5,077 nt of DNA from Porphyrobacter sp. (GCA_021732945.1 JAKFWB010000224.1:1-5077), one strand, 5' to 3'. Positions 1 to 5,077 are shown, counted from the first letter of the stretch. Numbers and translations are program-made. Notes: generated by a model not told the origin, from the letters alone.

Positions 1-599
1 ATGCCGCCTGCCAGCAGCGCCAGACTGTGGAGCAGATTGGCAAGGCCCGCATTATGTAGCTCGCCGATCCGGTCGAGCAGCAACAGGGCGGCTGGCACGA
101 TCAGGATCATCGCCAGGCTGTTCGTCACAAACCAGGCGACAAGGTCGAACGCGGCGGGCCCTGGGCCGAAGCCGATCACTGGCGACACCAGCAACGCGGA
201 CAGCGCCGGACCCACCATCCCGCCCGCCCACACAAAGCGCACAAGGTCTGACAGGCGGCTCATATCGGGCGGAGCGCGCAAGGCTGTGCGGGTCAGCGCC
301 AGCACGGCGATGATCTCGGCAATATGGGCGAGCGAGAAGACCACGGCGACGTGATCGGGCATTCCGCTGATGACGCTTGACGCGACGCTGGCGGCAAAGG
401 CGATCAGCAGGAAGGGGATTTCGTTGCTGATCCGGGCGCGCAGCAGCAGCGCTGTCGCAGCGGCGTTGGGCAGCCAGATCAGACTGCCCTGATCGCCTGT
501 GCCCGGCAAGATCAGGCTGATGCAAGCGAGCGCAAGATAGGCTGCTCCGCCCAATATGGCGGTCAGCACGCTGCGCCGATCAATCTCGCCCCTTGCCAC
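1..599 (-). CDS. MASE1-domain membrane sensor protein, N-terminal part (runs off left edge)
   Basis: This is the N-terminal 199 codons of a multi-pass membrane protein; there is no stop before the left edge. The visible part is a run of hydrophobic helices with MASE1 character: TM near residues 11-31, then an IWLPNAAATALLLR stretch (41-54) matching the MASE1 'W.P.g.a.allLr' pattern. More TMs follow (61-79, 84-102, 119-140), ending in a WFVTNSLAMILIVP segment (156-169) that resembles the family's 'W..dalG.llvtP' helix. MASE1 is a sensory module usually fused to histidine kinase, GGDEF or EAL output domains. That output lies outside the window, so kinase versus c-di-GMP enzyme cannot be decided. 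The start is uncertain. The frame is closed by TAG at 678-680 and contains no ATG before the first TM. GTG at 597-599 is the most upstream GTG/TTG/ATG candidate but has no clear Shine-Dalgarno; GTG at 567-569 is the alternative. Coding is certain from the membrane pattern; the MASE1 assignment is by recognition. Confidence 0.8.
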   Translation of the reverse strand, partial: MARGEIDRRSVLTAILGGAAYLALACISLILPGTGDQGSLIWLPNAAATALLLRARISNEIPFLLIAFAASVASSVISGMPDHVAVVFSLAHIAEIIAVLALTRTALRAPPDMSRLSDLVRFVWAGGMVGPALSALLVSPVIGFGPGPAAFDLVAWFVTNSLAMILIVPAALLLLDRIGELHNAGLANLLHSLALLAGG

Positions 600-886
600 C
601 CATGGCCCGCCGGGGGCCAGTTTCGGCGGGGTCAGGTCATCAGGCCAGATATCGTCTGAGAACTGTGGTGGCCGGTGCTACTGTCGCTCGCCGCCAAGCC
701 CGCCCGCGCCAAGGCCACCTACGGCGGAAGCAGCGCGCGGCGCACCGGCCGATCCCACCTGCTTGTCCGAGGCAAAAGGCGCACCGATCCCTTCCCCGTC
801 AGGCTTGGCGGAACCGATTGCAGCATCGGAAAGACTATTCACCGTGCCCCGTTCATGATCCAATGCGCGATCGATCAATGCGCTCC

Positions 887-915
887 ATCGCAAAACTTCG
901 CGCTTGCGGTATAGT
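887..915 (+). promoter_or_regulatory. Candidate sigma70-type promoter for the TonB-family gene
   Basis: TATAGT at 910-915 matches the -10 consensus TATAAT at five of six positions. A poor -35 match, ATCGCA at 887-892, lies 17 bases upstream (three of six against TTGACA). Transcription would begin near 922 and give a leader of roughly 55 bases before the ATG at 976. The -35 is weak and alphaproteobacterial promoters are loose, so this is a tentative call from sequence alone. Confidence 0.3.
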
Positions 916-964
916 CGATCACCAAGGCATGCGGGTGCAACCGCGTCCATAATGGAGCAATAGC

Positions 965-970
965 GGGAGG
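965..970 (+). promoter_or_regulatory. Ribosome binding site of the TonB-family gene (decides the start)
   Basis: GGGAGG lies 5 bases upstream of ATG 976. The in-frame GTG at 970 would overlap this Shine-Dalgarno and the ATG at 985 would be too far, so ATG 976 is preferred. Confidence 0.7.
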
Positions 971-975
971 TGGAA

Positions 976-1710
976 ATGGTGCCGATGCCGGACGAGCGGG
1001 GATTTCGCAGCAGCCGCCGCAAGCCGAGCCTGCCGTTGATTGTCGGGATTGTGCTGTTTCACATCGCGGTGCTCTATGGCCTCACCCGTGCGCTTGCTCC
1101 GGATTTCACCGCCGTGGTTGAGCGTGAGGTGGTGTCCGCCTTCAGCGTGACCATCACCGCGCCGCCCGATCCGCCTCCGCCGGAGAATCAGTCCGAACCG
1201 GATGAAGGGGCCCAAGGCGATCCGGGGCGCGATGCTGTCGCCAAGCCTGTCACCAGCCAGCCGCCCAAGGTGCGGGTGAAGCAGGACACGGCGATGCCGC
1301 GGGCATCCTCCACCGGCAATGCCAGCGAAGCGGGCGCGGCTGATGCAGGCTCGGGCACAGGGGCAGCTGGCTCTGGCCTTGGCACTGGCAGCGGCAATCA
1401 GGGCAATGGGCGCGGCGGCATTGCGGTATCCAAACCCGTCCACATTTCCGGCAGCATCGATAATGCGCGCGATTTCCCGGTGCCGGCAGGCGGGCGCGAA
1501 GCGCGGCGCGGGACCGAAGTGATTGTGCGCGTGATGGTCGGCACCGATGGGCGCGCGCGCAATTGTTCTGTTTTCCGCGCCAGCCCTGATGCCGAGGCGG
1601 ACCGGATCACCTGCCAGCTGGTGGAAGGTCGGCTCGGCTTCCGCCCGGCGATGGATGCGGCGGGCAATCCGGTTGCCGCGCCATTCTTCTGGCGGCAGAA
1701 GTGGTTTTGA
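976..1710 (+). CDS. TonB-family energy transducer (244 aa)
   Basis: Inner-membrane-anchored periplasmic protein that would transmit proton-motive-force energy from ExbB/ExbD to outer-membrane TonB-dependent receptors. The order fits TonB: a short basic N-terminus (R14 R15 K16), a single TM helix at about 19-40 carrying a histidine (H29), and a proline/acid stretch APPDPPPPE (62-70). Next comes a Gly/Ser/Ala-rich linker (about 116-148), then a C-terminal TonB domain (about 156-244). That domain ends in a GFRPA motif, D-x-x-G-N-P-V and a tryptophan-rich tail. C197 and C213 sit where many sphingomonad TonB-like domains carry a cysteine pair and could form a periplasmic disulfide. The glycine-rich linker, in place of a long Pro-Lys/Pro-Glu region, is unlike E. 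coli TonB. Neither exbB/exbD nor a receptor gene is adjacent, so the partner and substrate are unknown. It could be a dedicated paralogue rather than the housekeeping TonB. ATG 976 is chosen over GTG 970 because of the GGGAGG site. Confidence 0.85.
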   Translation: MVPMPDERGFRSSRRKPSLPLIVGIVLFHIAVLYGLTRALAPDFTAVVEREVVSAFSVTITAPPDPPPPENQSEPDEGAQGDPGRDAVAKPVTSQPPKVRVKQDTAMPRASSTGNASEAGAADAGSGTGAAGSGLGTGSGNQGNGRGGIAVSKPVHISGSIDNARDFPVPAGGREARRGTEVIVRVMVGTDGRARNCSVFRASPDAEADRITCQLVEGRLGFRPAMDAAGNPVAAPFFWRQKWF

Positions 1711-1807
1711 AACGCCAAGCTGTTGTGATGCGGATCGAATAGAGCGGGGTTGAGTCCCGTCGCCTATCGGCTAGGTGGTATCGCCACGCCACGTGAGGGG
1801 TTTTCAA
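1711..1807 (+). other. Short intergenic leader before manC with small inverted repeats
   Basis: This 97-base gap contains a series of short perfect stems: CGGG/CCCG (1745-1748 with 1756-1759), CCTA/TAGG (1763-1766 with 1772-1775) and GTGG/CCAC (1775-1778 with 1784-1787). A palindromic CACGTG (1790-1795) precedes the ribosome binding site. No run of T follows any stem, so I see no intrinsic terminator for the TonB-family gene. I also find no good promoter: TTGAGT at 1750-1755 has no matching -10. Whether manC is co-transcribed with the upstream gene cannot be told from sequence. Confidence 0.35.
1795..1800 (+). promoter_or_regulatory. Ribosome binding site of manC (supports GTG start)
   Basis: GAGGGG lies 7 bases upstream of GTG 1808. 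The reading frame is also open from GTG 1775, but that start would put about eleven non-family residues before the conserved N-terminus and has no such site upstream. Confidence 0.7.
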
Positions 1808-2848
1808 GTGACTGCAATTCATCCGGTAATTCTGTGCGGCGGCAGCGGCACCCGGCTGTGGCCGATGAGCCGCAAGGCGATGCCCAAGCCGTTCCTGCCG
1901 CTGCTGAGCGATGAGACTCTGTTTGAACAAGCAGTGCGCCGGGTGGCCGGGGATGATCGCTTTGCCCCGCCGATGGTGGTCGCAGGCGCGGCCCATGCCG
2001 ATGTGATCATGGCGCAACTGGGCGATGCGCCCGGCGCACAGCTGGTGATCGAACCCGCCGCAAAGAACACCGCCCCCGCCATCGCGCTCGCAGCCATGCT
2101 GCTGCCGGATGATGCGGTGATGCTGGTCTGCCCAAGCGATCATCACATCGCCGACAGCGCCGCCTTTCGCGCCGCCGCGATTGCTGCGGCGGGTTTGGCG
2201 CGCCAAGATTACCTTGTCAGCTTCGGCATCGCGCCCGATCGGCCGGAGACGGGCTATGGCTATCTCCAGCGCGGGGAGCCGCTCGCCGGGGGCTATGCGA
2301 TCCGCAGCTTCGTCGAAAAGCCCGATATGGAGCGCGCGGTCACCTATCTCGCCAGTGGTGATTACAGCTGGAATGGCGGCATCTTCGCCTTCCGCGCGGG
2401 GCATCTGCTGGCCGAACTGGCCGCCAACCGGCCGGCCATGGCAGACCTTGTCGCGCAATCCGTCGCAGGCGGGCGCGATGATGGCGCGCGTTTCTATCCG
2501 GCGGCGGAACCCTTCAGCGCGATTGACGGGGATTCGATCGATTATGCCGTCATGGAAAAGACCGCGCGCGCGGCGATGGTGCCGGTCGAAATGGGCTGGT
2601 CGGACATCGGCAATTGGGCCGCGCTGGCGGACGCGCTGGCGGGCGACGCGGACGGTGCAGGCAATGTGCAACGCGGCGCGGTTGATCTGGCGCAGTGCAG
2701 CGGCGTGTTGGCGATGACCGATGGCCCGCGCATCTCGGCAGTGGGCCTGTCGGATGTGTGCATCATCGTTTCAGGCGGGGAGGTGCTGGTCACCACGCGG
2801 GACGGGGCACAGGCCGTTGGCAAGCTGCCGGGCGCGGTGAACCAATGA
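1808..2848 (+). CDS. manC: Mannose-1-phosphate guanylyltransferase (GDP-mannose pyrophosphorylase), single-domain
   Basis: Makes GDP-mannose from mannose-1-phosphate and GTP in the cytoplasm, feeding exopolysaccharide, LPS or other glycan synthesis. The 346-residue product opens with the nucleotidyltransferase signature GGSGTRLWPMSR (11-22) followed by PKPFL (26-30). It then has the ENTAPA-like segment AKNTAPAIALAA, VCPSDHHI (107-114, with the metal/nucleotide-binding aspartate D111), and FVEKP (168-172, the sugar-phosphate-binding motif). YSWNGGIFAFR, IDYAVMEK and VEMGWSDIGNW (260-270) follow. The C-terminus is a short extension of about 75 residues. The cupin-type isomerase domain found in bifunctional ~470-residue ManC/AlgA proteins is absent, and isomerase activity is instead provided by the next gene. 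The start is GTG at 1808, supported by GAGGGG at proper spacing and by the family's N-terminus. Its stop overlaps the start of manA, so the two are almost certainly co-transcribed and translationally coupled. Assignment is firm. Confidence 0.95.
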   Translation: MTAIHPVILCGGSGTRLWPMSRKAMPKPFLPLLSDETLFEQAVRRVAGDDRFAPPMVVAGAAHADVIMAQLGDAPGAQLVIEPAAKNTAPAIALAAMLLPDDAVMLVCPSDHHIADSAAFRAAAIAAAGLARQDYLVSFGIAPDRPETGYGYLQRGEPLAGGYAIRSFVEKPDMERAVTYLASGDYSWNGGIFAFRAGHLLAELAANRPAMADLVAQSVAGGRDDGARFYPAAEPFSAIDGDSIDYAVMEKTARAAMVPVEMGWSDIGNWAALADALAGDADGAGNVQRGAVDLAQCSGVLAMTDGPRISAVGLSDVCIIVSGGEVLVTTRDGAQAVGKLPGAVNQ

Positions 2849-3648
2849 TGGCACGCCAACTACCGACCCGGATGGTCGAAAAGGTGTGGGGCCGTGACAC
2901 CCTGCCTGCCCCCTTCCTCGCCCCAGCGGGTGAGCGGATCGGAGAGATCTGGTTCGAACCCCCGCCCGAAGTGCCGCAGGTGCTGGTCAAATACCTCTTC
3001 ACCAGCGAGAAATTGTCGGTGCAGGTGCATCCTTCCGACGCCGACGCCCTGCCGGGCGAAGCGGGCAAGGAGGAATGCTGGCTGGTGCTTGATGCCGAAC
3101 CTGACGCACGGCTTGCGATCGGGTTTGAACGCGACGTCACCTCGGCCGAGATCGAAGCAGCGGCGCGCGATGGCACGATTGAGGCGTTGCTGACCTGGCA
3201 CCCGGCGCGCCCCGGCGATCTGTTCTATCTGCCCGCAGGCACCGTCCACGCGATTGGCCCCGGCCTTGCCTTGGTTGAGGTGCAGCAGGCCAGCGATACG
3301 ACCTTCCGCCTGTATGATTATGGCCGCCCGCGCGAACTTCATCTTGACCGGGCGCTGGCCGTGGCGATTGGCGCGCCCTATGCCGCCTGTCATCACCGCA
3401 CGATTGCCGCTGGGCCGACGCTCGTGGATGGCCCACACTTCCGGCTCGACCGGGTGGAGGGCATGCCTGATGCGGCAACCCGTGCGGCCTATCCGGGTGC
3501 GCTGCTGGCCTTGCCGCTGGCGGGCGAAGTGACTGCGCGCGATGGTTCGGCGCGGGCTGGGGCGGGAGAATGCCTCGTCGCTTCCGGCATTGATGATCTC
3601 GATTTCAGCGCGGCCGGGATGACGCTGCTGACGCGGAAACCGCTCTAG
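2848..3648 (+). CDS. manA: Mannose-6-phosphate isomerase, type I (short form)
   Basis: Zinc-dependent isomerase interconverting fructose-6-phosphate and mannose-6-phosphate, the entry to GDP-mannose synthesis. The 266-residue product begins with the family's 'W-G' region (V13 W14 G15) and carries VQVHPSD (58-64). It also has GKEECW (73-78), LPAGTVHAIG with H134, and DTTFRLYDYGR (about 150-160) with the active-site arginine. By analogy with characterised type I enzymes the zinc ligands are Q59, H61, E76 and H134. This is the short class I form (compare Bacillus ManA, about 315 residues) with a reduced C-terminal domain. Two adjacent ATGs are possible. ATG 2848 overlaps the manC stop by one base (TGATG) and has the better spacing from a weak GGTGA at 2836-2840; ATG 2845 overlaps by four bases (ATGA). 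Either way it is translationally coupled to manC. The stop codon shares the CTAG at 3645-3648 with the convergent gene. Confidence 0.93.
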   Translation: MARQLPTRMVEKVWGRDTLPAPFLAPAGERIGEIWFEPPPEVPQVLVKYLFTSEKLSVQVHPSDADALPGEAGKEECWLVLDAEPDARLAIGFERDVTSAEIEAAARDGTIEALLTWHPARPGDLFYLPAGTVHAIGPGLALVEVQQASDTTFRLYDYGRPRELHLDRALAVAIGAPYAACHHRTIAAGPTLVDGPHFRLDRVEGMPDAATRAAYPGALLALPLAGEVTARDGSARAGAGECLVASGIDDLDFSAAGMTLLTRKPL

Positions 3649-3944
3649 GGGGCGAGCAGCCGCCCGCCTTCCTTCTTTACAGCTGCTTCCAACGGCCCGC
3701 GCATCACGCTGAGCAGCATCGGCAGGTCCATTTCGATCACGACGTCCGTGTCACGCACCTCGACCCCACCGGGGATGGTCATGCCCATCACCTCGGCGGT
3801 GATCGCCATCCGGTCCTCGTTTGGCCAATCGGTCGTCACCTTGGCGAGGCCCGGCGGGAAAAACCCGGAGATTTCGTCGGCATGGTCGCGCATCCTGCGG
3901 CGCACTTCATCCTTGGGAAGATCGTGGGGCAAGGTCACGCGCAT
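3645..3944 (-). CDS. Polyhydroxyalkanoic acid system family protein (99 aa)
   Basis: Small soluble protein without signal peptide or TM. It resembles the short 'putative polyhydroxyalkanoic acid system' (PHA_gran_rgn) family, named for occurrence beside PHA synthesis genes; its biochemical role is not established. Visible features are an N-terminal basic/acidic helix with a KDEVRRRMRDHADEI segment (11-25), and a predicted beta-rich middle (about 34-72: V-T-T-D-W, M-A-I-T-A-E-V, and V-E-V-R-D-T-D-V-V-I-E-M-D-L). It ends with a helix PMLLSVMRGPLEAAVKKEGG (75-94). Size is close to the family's usual ~90-100 residues. The start ATG lies only 3 bases after the stop of the upstream XpaC-like gene. 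It is served by AGGAG (3954-3958) embedded in that gene's last codons, so this is the third gene of the telA unit. No PHA synthase or phasin is visible here. Family recognition is by residue pattern, so function is inference. Confidence 0.75.
   Translation of the reverse strand: MRVTLPHDLPKDEVRRRMRDHADEISGFFPPGLAKVTTDWPNEDRMAITAEVMGMTIPGGVEVRDTDVVIEMDLPMLLSVMRGPLEAAVKKEGGRLLAP
3650..3678 (+). terminator. Candidate terminator for manA, inside the convergent gene's 3' end
   Basis: A perfect 5-bp stem GGGCG/CGCCC (3650-3654 with 3661-3665, loop AGCAGC) is followed on the plus strand by a pyrimidine tail, CCTTCCTTCTTT (3667-3678). It starts two bases after the manA stop. The T-run is interrupted by C, so strength is doubtful. 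Read on the minus strand there is no T-tract, so it would not terminate the opposing transcript. Confidence 0.3.
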
Positions 3945-3947
3945 GGC

Positions 3948-4769
3948 TCATCGCTCCTGCTTGGCCGGCGAAGCTGAAAAATCGGGCAAGGGCACACCGG
4001 TATCGGGCATGCCTGCGCCGCCGGTAAGGTCTTCAAGCGCCTCGGTCCCGGCATAGCGGTATTCGAGATAGCGGCTCTTGATCGCCAGATCATCCAGCGC
4101 GCCTTCGGCCAGTCGCCGGGTGACCCGGTCCACCTCGCCCGAGAGTTTCGCGAGGCTTTCGGTCAACCGTTCATCAGCCGTCTTGCCTGCATGCTGTTCG
4201 CCGCGCAGGTGGGCCGGGATCTTGCGATAATTGTCGATCGTCTCGGGGATATACTCGCCCACCAGCTCGCGCACTTCGGCCATCGCCGGGTGCGCGCCGT
4301 CGAGGGTTTTCAATTGCAGGCCGAGGGCATCGAGCTGCACGCCGAGCTGATCGACGATAGTCTGCGCCGGCGGAGGCAGAGCGGGCCGCTGCGCTTCGAG
4401 CCACAGTTCGGTGCGCGCCACCATCTGCGCCGGATTGCCGAGCGTGAGTTCGGCGCGCTTGGGCACCTTTGTAGCCGGATAGCGGATGAACACCGCCGCC
4501 GCGATGAAACAGGCCAGCGCCGTCAGGATCACGCCCCAGAAGCCGATCCCGTTGAGGATCGCGCCAGCGACGCCGGCCGCTACGAAGATCGCGAAAAGCG
4601 CCCCGAGGAACAGCACGGCGCGGCGGGCGAGGCTCTTGGCCTTGAGCTGCGCCGAGCCCTTGCCAATGCTGGTGCCGACAGCGCGGTGGCGTCCGCCAGC
4701 CCGGTTGTCGGCAACAAGCCTGCGAGCATCATTGACAGCCCGATTGGTTTCTTCGGTCAGGTTCGCCAT
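3948..4769 (-). CDS. XpaC-like two-TM membrane protein (273 aa)
   Basis: The sequence shows a hydrophilic basic N-terminus (1-50) and two closely spaced TM helices (about 51-72 and 77-95, separated by a short N-G-I-G-F turn). A largely alpha-helical, charged domain follows (about 105-245) and then a short Pro/Gly-rich tail. There is no signal peptide. The layout of two N-terminal TMs plus a C-terminal helical domain, and the position directly after telA, resembles the XpaC / '5-bromo-4-chloroindolyl phosphate hydrolysis' family. In Bacillus that gene pairs with the TelA homologue yaaN. Its true function is unknown; despite the family name I see no recognisable hydrolase motif. The conserved-looking segment is the W-L-E-A-Q region (123-127) through Y-I-P-E-T-I-D-N-Y (173-181). 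ATG 4769 overlaps the telA stop by one base (TGATG), indicating translational coupling. The two-TM reading is firm; the family link is inference from layout and context. Confidence 0.78.
   Translation of the reverse strand: MANLTEETNRAVNDARRLVADNRAGGRHRAVGTSIGKGSAQLKAKSLARRAVLFLGALFAIFVAAGVAGAILNGIGFWGVILTALACFIAAAVFIRYPATKVPKRAELTLGNPAQMVARTELWLEAQRPALPPPAQTIVDQLGVQLDALGLQLKTLDGAHPAMAEVRELVGEYIPETIDNYRKIPAHLRGEQHAGKTADERLTESLAKLSGEVDRVTRRLAEGALDDLAIKSRYLEYRYAGTEALEDLTGGAGMPDTGVPLPDFSASPAKQER
3954..3958 (-). promoter_or_regulatory. Ribosome binding site of the PHA-system gene, inside the upstream gene
   Basis: On the minus strand AGGAG ends 9 bases before ATG 3944 and lies within the last codons of the XpaC-like gene. 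It supports the chosen start and same-operon translation. Confidence 0.7.
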
Positions 4770-5077
4770 CAGCGATCCAGCGCCAGCAGCGAGGGCTCAC
4801 CGGCCGCAACCTTGGCCTGCGCCTGCGCCTGCCCTTCAGCCCGCGCGATGTAGCCCTTGGACTTTTCGACCTCGCTGGTCAGGACATTGACCGTCTGCTT
4901 CATCGAATCCAAGGCGCGGAGCTTGAAGGCGTCCACTTCATCCATCGTGTCATAGATGTTCTGGAAGGCGCGTTGCAGCGTCTCCAGCGGGATGGTGCTG
5001 GCGGCGGCCTGTTCGTGGATTTGCGCGGTCTGCTCGCGCAGCAGCGTACTGGTCGAATCGATGATGTCGCTGGTGGT
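4769..5077 (-). CDS. telA: TelA-family toxic anion resistance protein, C-terminal part (runs off right edge)
   Basis: The last 102 codons of a protein entering from the right edge; the family's usual length is roughly 330-400 residues, so most of it is outside. The visible part is wholly helical and coiled-coil-like: T-T-S-D-I-I-D-S-T-S-T-L-L, then LETLQRAFQNIYDTMDEVDAF (31-51). KLRALDSMKQTVNVLTSEVEK follows (52-72) and a Gln/Ala repeat tail (QAQAQAKVAA, 83-92). This matches the C-terminal end of TelA/YaaN proteins, where such I-x-x-(A/T)-x-x-x-(I/V)-x-x-F-(K/R)-x-x-A-L patterns occur. TelA is linked to tellurite and cell-envelope-stress resistance, but its mechanism is unresolved. It is the first visible gene of a tightly packed unit with the XpaC-like and PHA-system genes. 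The stop TGA at 4769-4771 shares one base with the next start. Only the C-terminus is seen, so the assignment rests on that plus the neighbouring gene. Confidence 0.82.
   Translation of the reverse strand, partial: TTSDIIDSTSTLLREQTAQIHEQAAASTIPLETLQRAFQNIYDTMDEVDAFKLRALDSMKQTVNVLTSEVEKSKGYIARAEGQAQAQAKVAAGEPSLLALDR

Larger units (their letters stand above)
600..975. other. Divergent intergenic region between the MASE1 gene and the TonB-family gene
   Basis: About 375 bases separate two divergent genes. I see no convincing gene in it. A minus-strand frame is open from 1022 down to a TAG at 678-680, but its third-position G/C is near half over 781-900, unlike the neighbouring genes, and its product is low complexity (Gly/Ala rich). 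The stretch holds a perfect 6-bp hairpin just upstream of the presumed MASE1 start (603-619), a direct repeat (861-868 and 876-883) and a candidate -10 element for the plus-strand gene (910-915). Regulatory signals for both divergent genes presumably lie here. Confidence 0.6.

Noticed and set aside
52..525. 157-residue minus-strand frame with an ATG start
   Set aside because: It overlaps the MASE1 frame in another register on the same strand. The MASE1 frame gives clean hydrophobic helices, whereas this one is Arg-rich and patternless.
556..952. Overlapping plus-strand frames of 79-119 residues in the divergent region
   Set aside because: Pro/Arg-rich low-complexity translations, no ribosome binding site, two of them begin inside the antisense of the MASE1 gene, and no recognisable domain.
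1607..2671. 354-residue open frame on the minus strand
   Set aside because: It lies antisense to manC, whose frame carries a full set of family motifs. The antisense product is Arg/His/Gly-rich without recognisable domains, as expected of a mirror frame in GC-rich DNA.
2860..3438. 192-residue open frame on the minus strand
   Set aside because: It is antisense to manA, which has its zinc-ligand motifs intact. The product shows no family features and has no ribosome binding site.
3633..3643. GCGG-AAA-CCGC hairpin at the end of manA as a terminator
   Set aside because: The stem is only 4 bp with a 3-base loop and has no T-tract on either strand. It is coding sequence of manA.
4191..4853. 220-residue open frame on the plus strand
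   Set aside because: It is antisense to the XpaC-like and telA genes. Those two fit together by overlapping stop/start and coherent membrane and helical patterns, while this frame is an Arg/His-rich mirror.
1..5077. CRISPR array, tRNA, insertion sequence or toxin-antitoxin/defence system
   Set aside because: No spaced repeats, cloverleaf-like sequences, terminal inverted repeats, transposase motifs or defence-protein signatures were seen on either strand.

Overview
The window is GC-rich DNA, and its coding frames strongly favour G or C at the third codon position. Gene content points to an alphaproteobacterium, most likely Sphingomonadales (Erythrobacter/Novosphingobium-like). The pointers are a TonB-family protein with the two-cysteine C-terminal domain common in that order, a MASE1 sensor, and a PHA-system protein next to TelA. 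This placement is inferred from protein character, not from a database comparison.

Layout. (1) Positions 1-599, minus strand: the N-terminal membrane-sensor half (MASE1 domain) of a signalling protein whose output domain lies beyond the left edge. (2) Positions 600-975: a non-coding divergent region with a candidate -10 element, a short direct repeat and a hairpin at the presumed start of the MASE1 gene. (3) Positions 976-1710, plus strand: a TonB-family energy transducer. (4) Positions 1711-1807: a short intergenic stretch with small hairpins and the ribosome binding site for the next gene. (5) Positions 1808-3648, plus strand: a two-gene unit, manC (mannose-1-phosphate guanylyltransferase) and manA (type I mannose-6-phosphate isomerase), overlapping at stop/start. 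(6) Positions 3645-5077, minus strand: a tight three-gene unit read from the right edge, the 3' end of telA, an XpaC-like two-TM protein, and a small polyhydroxyalkanoic-acid-system protein. The last of these converges on manA so closely that both stop codons share one CTAG.

How the genes work together. ManA and ManC supply the two ends of the route fructose-6-P -> mannose-6-P -> mannose-1-P -> GDP-mannose; the middle step (phosphomannomutase) is not in the window. GDP-mannose feeds exopolysaccharide, LPS or glycan synthesis. The telA/xpaC-like pair recalls the Bacillus xpaC-yaaN pair (YaaN belongs to the TelA family) and probably concerns the envelope or stress resistance. The attached PHA-system protein is the most curious association. 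The TonB-family gene has no exbB/exbD beside it here.

I see no tRNA, rRNA, CRISPR array, insertion sequence or obvious defence system. The window is mostly ordinary chromosomal gene content with a few points of architectural interest.
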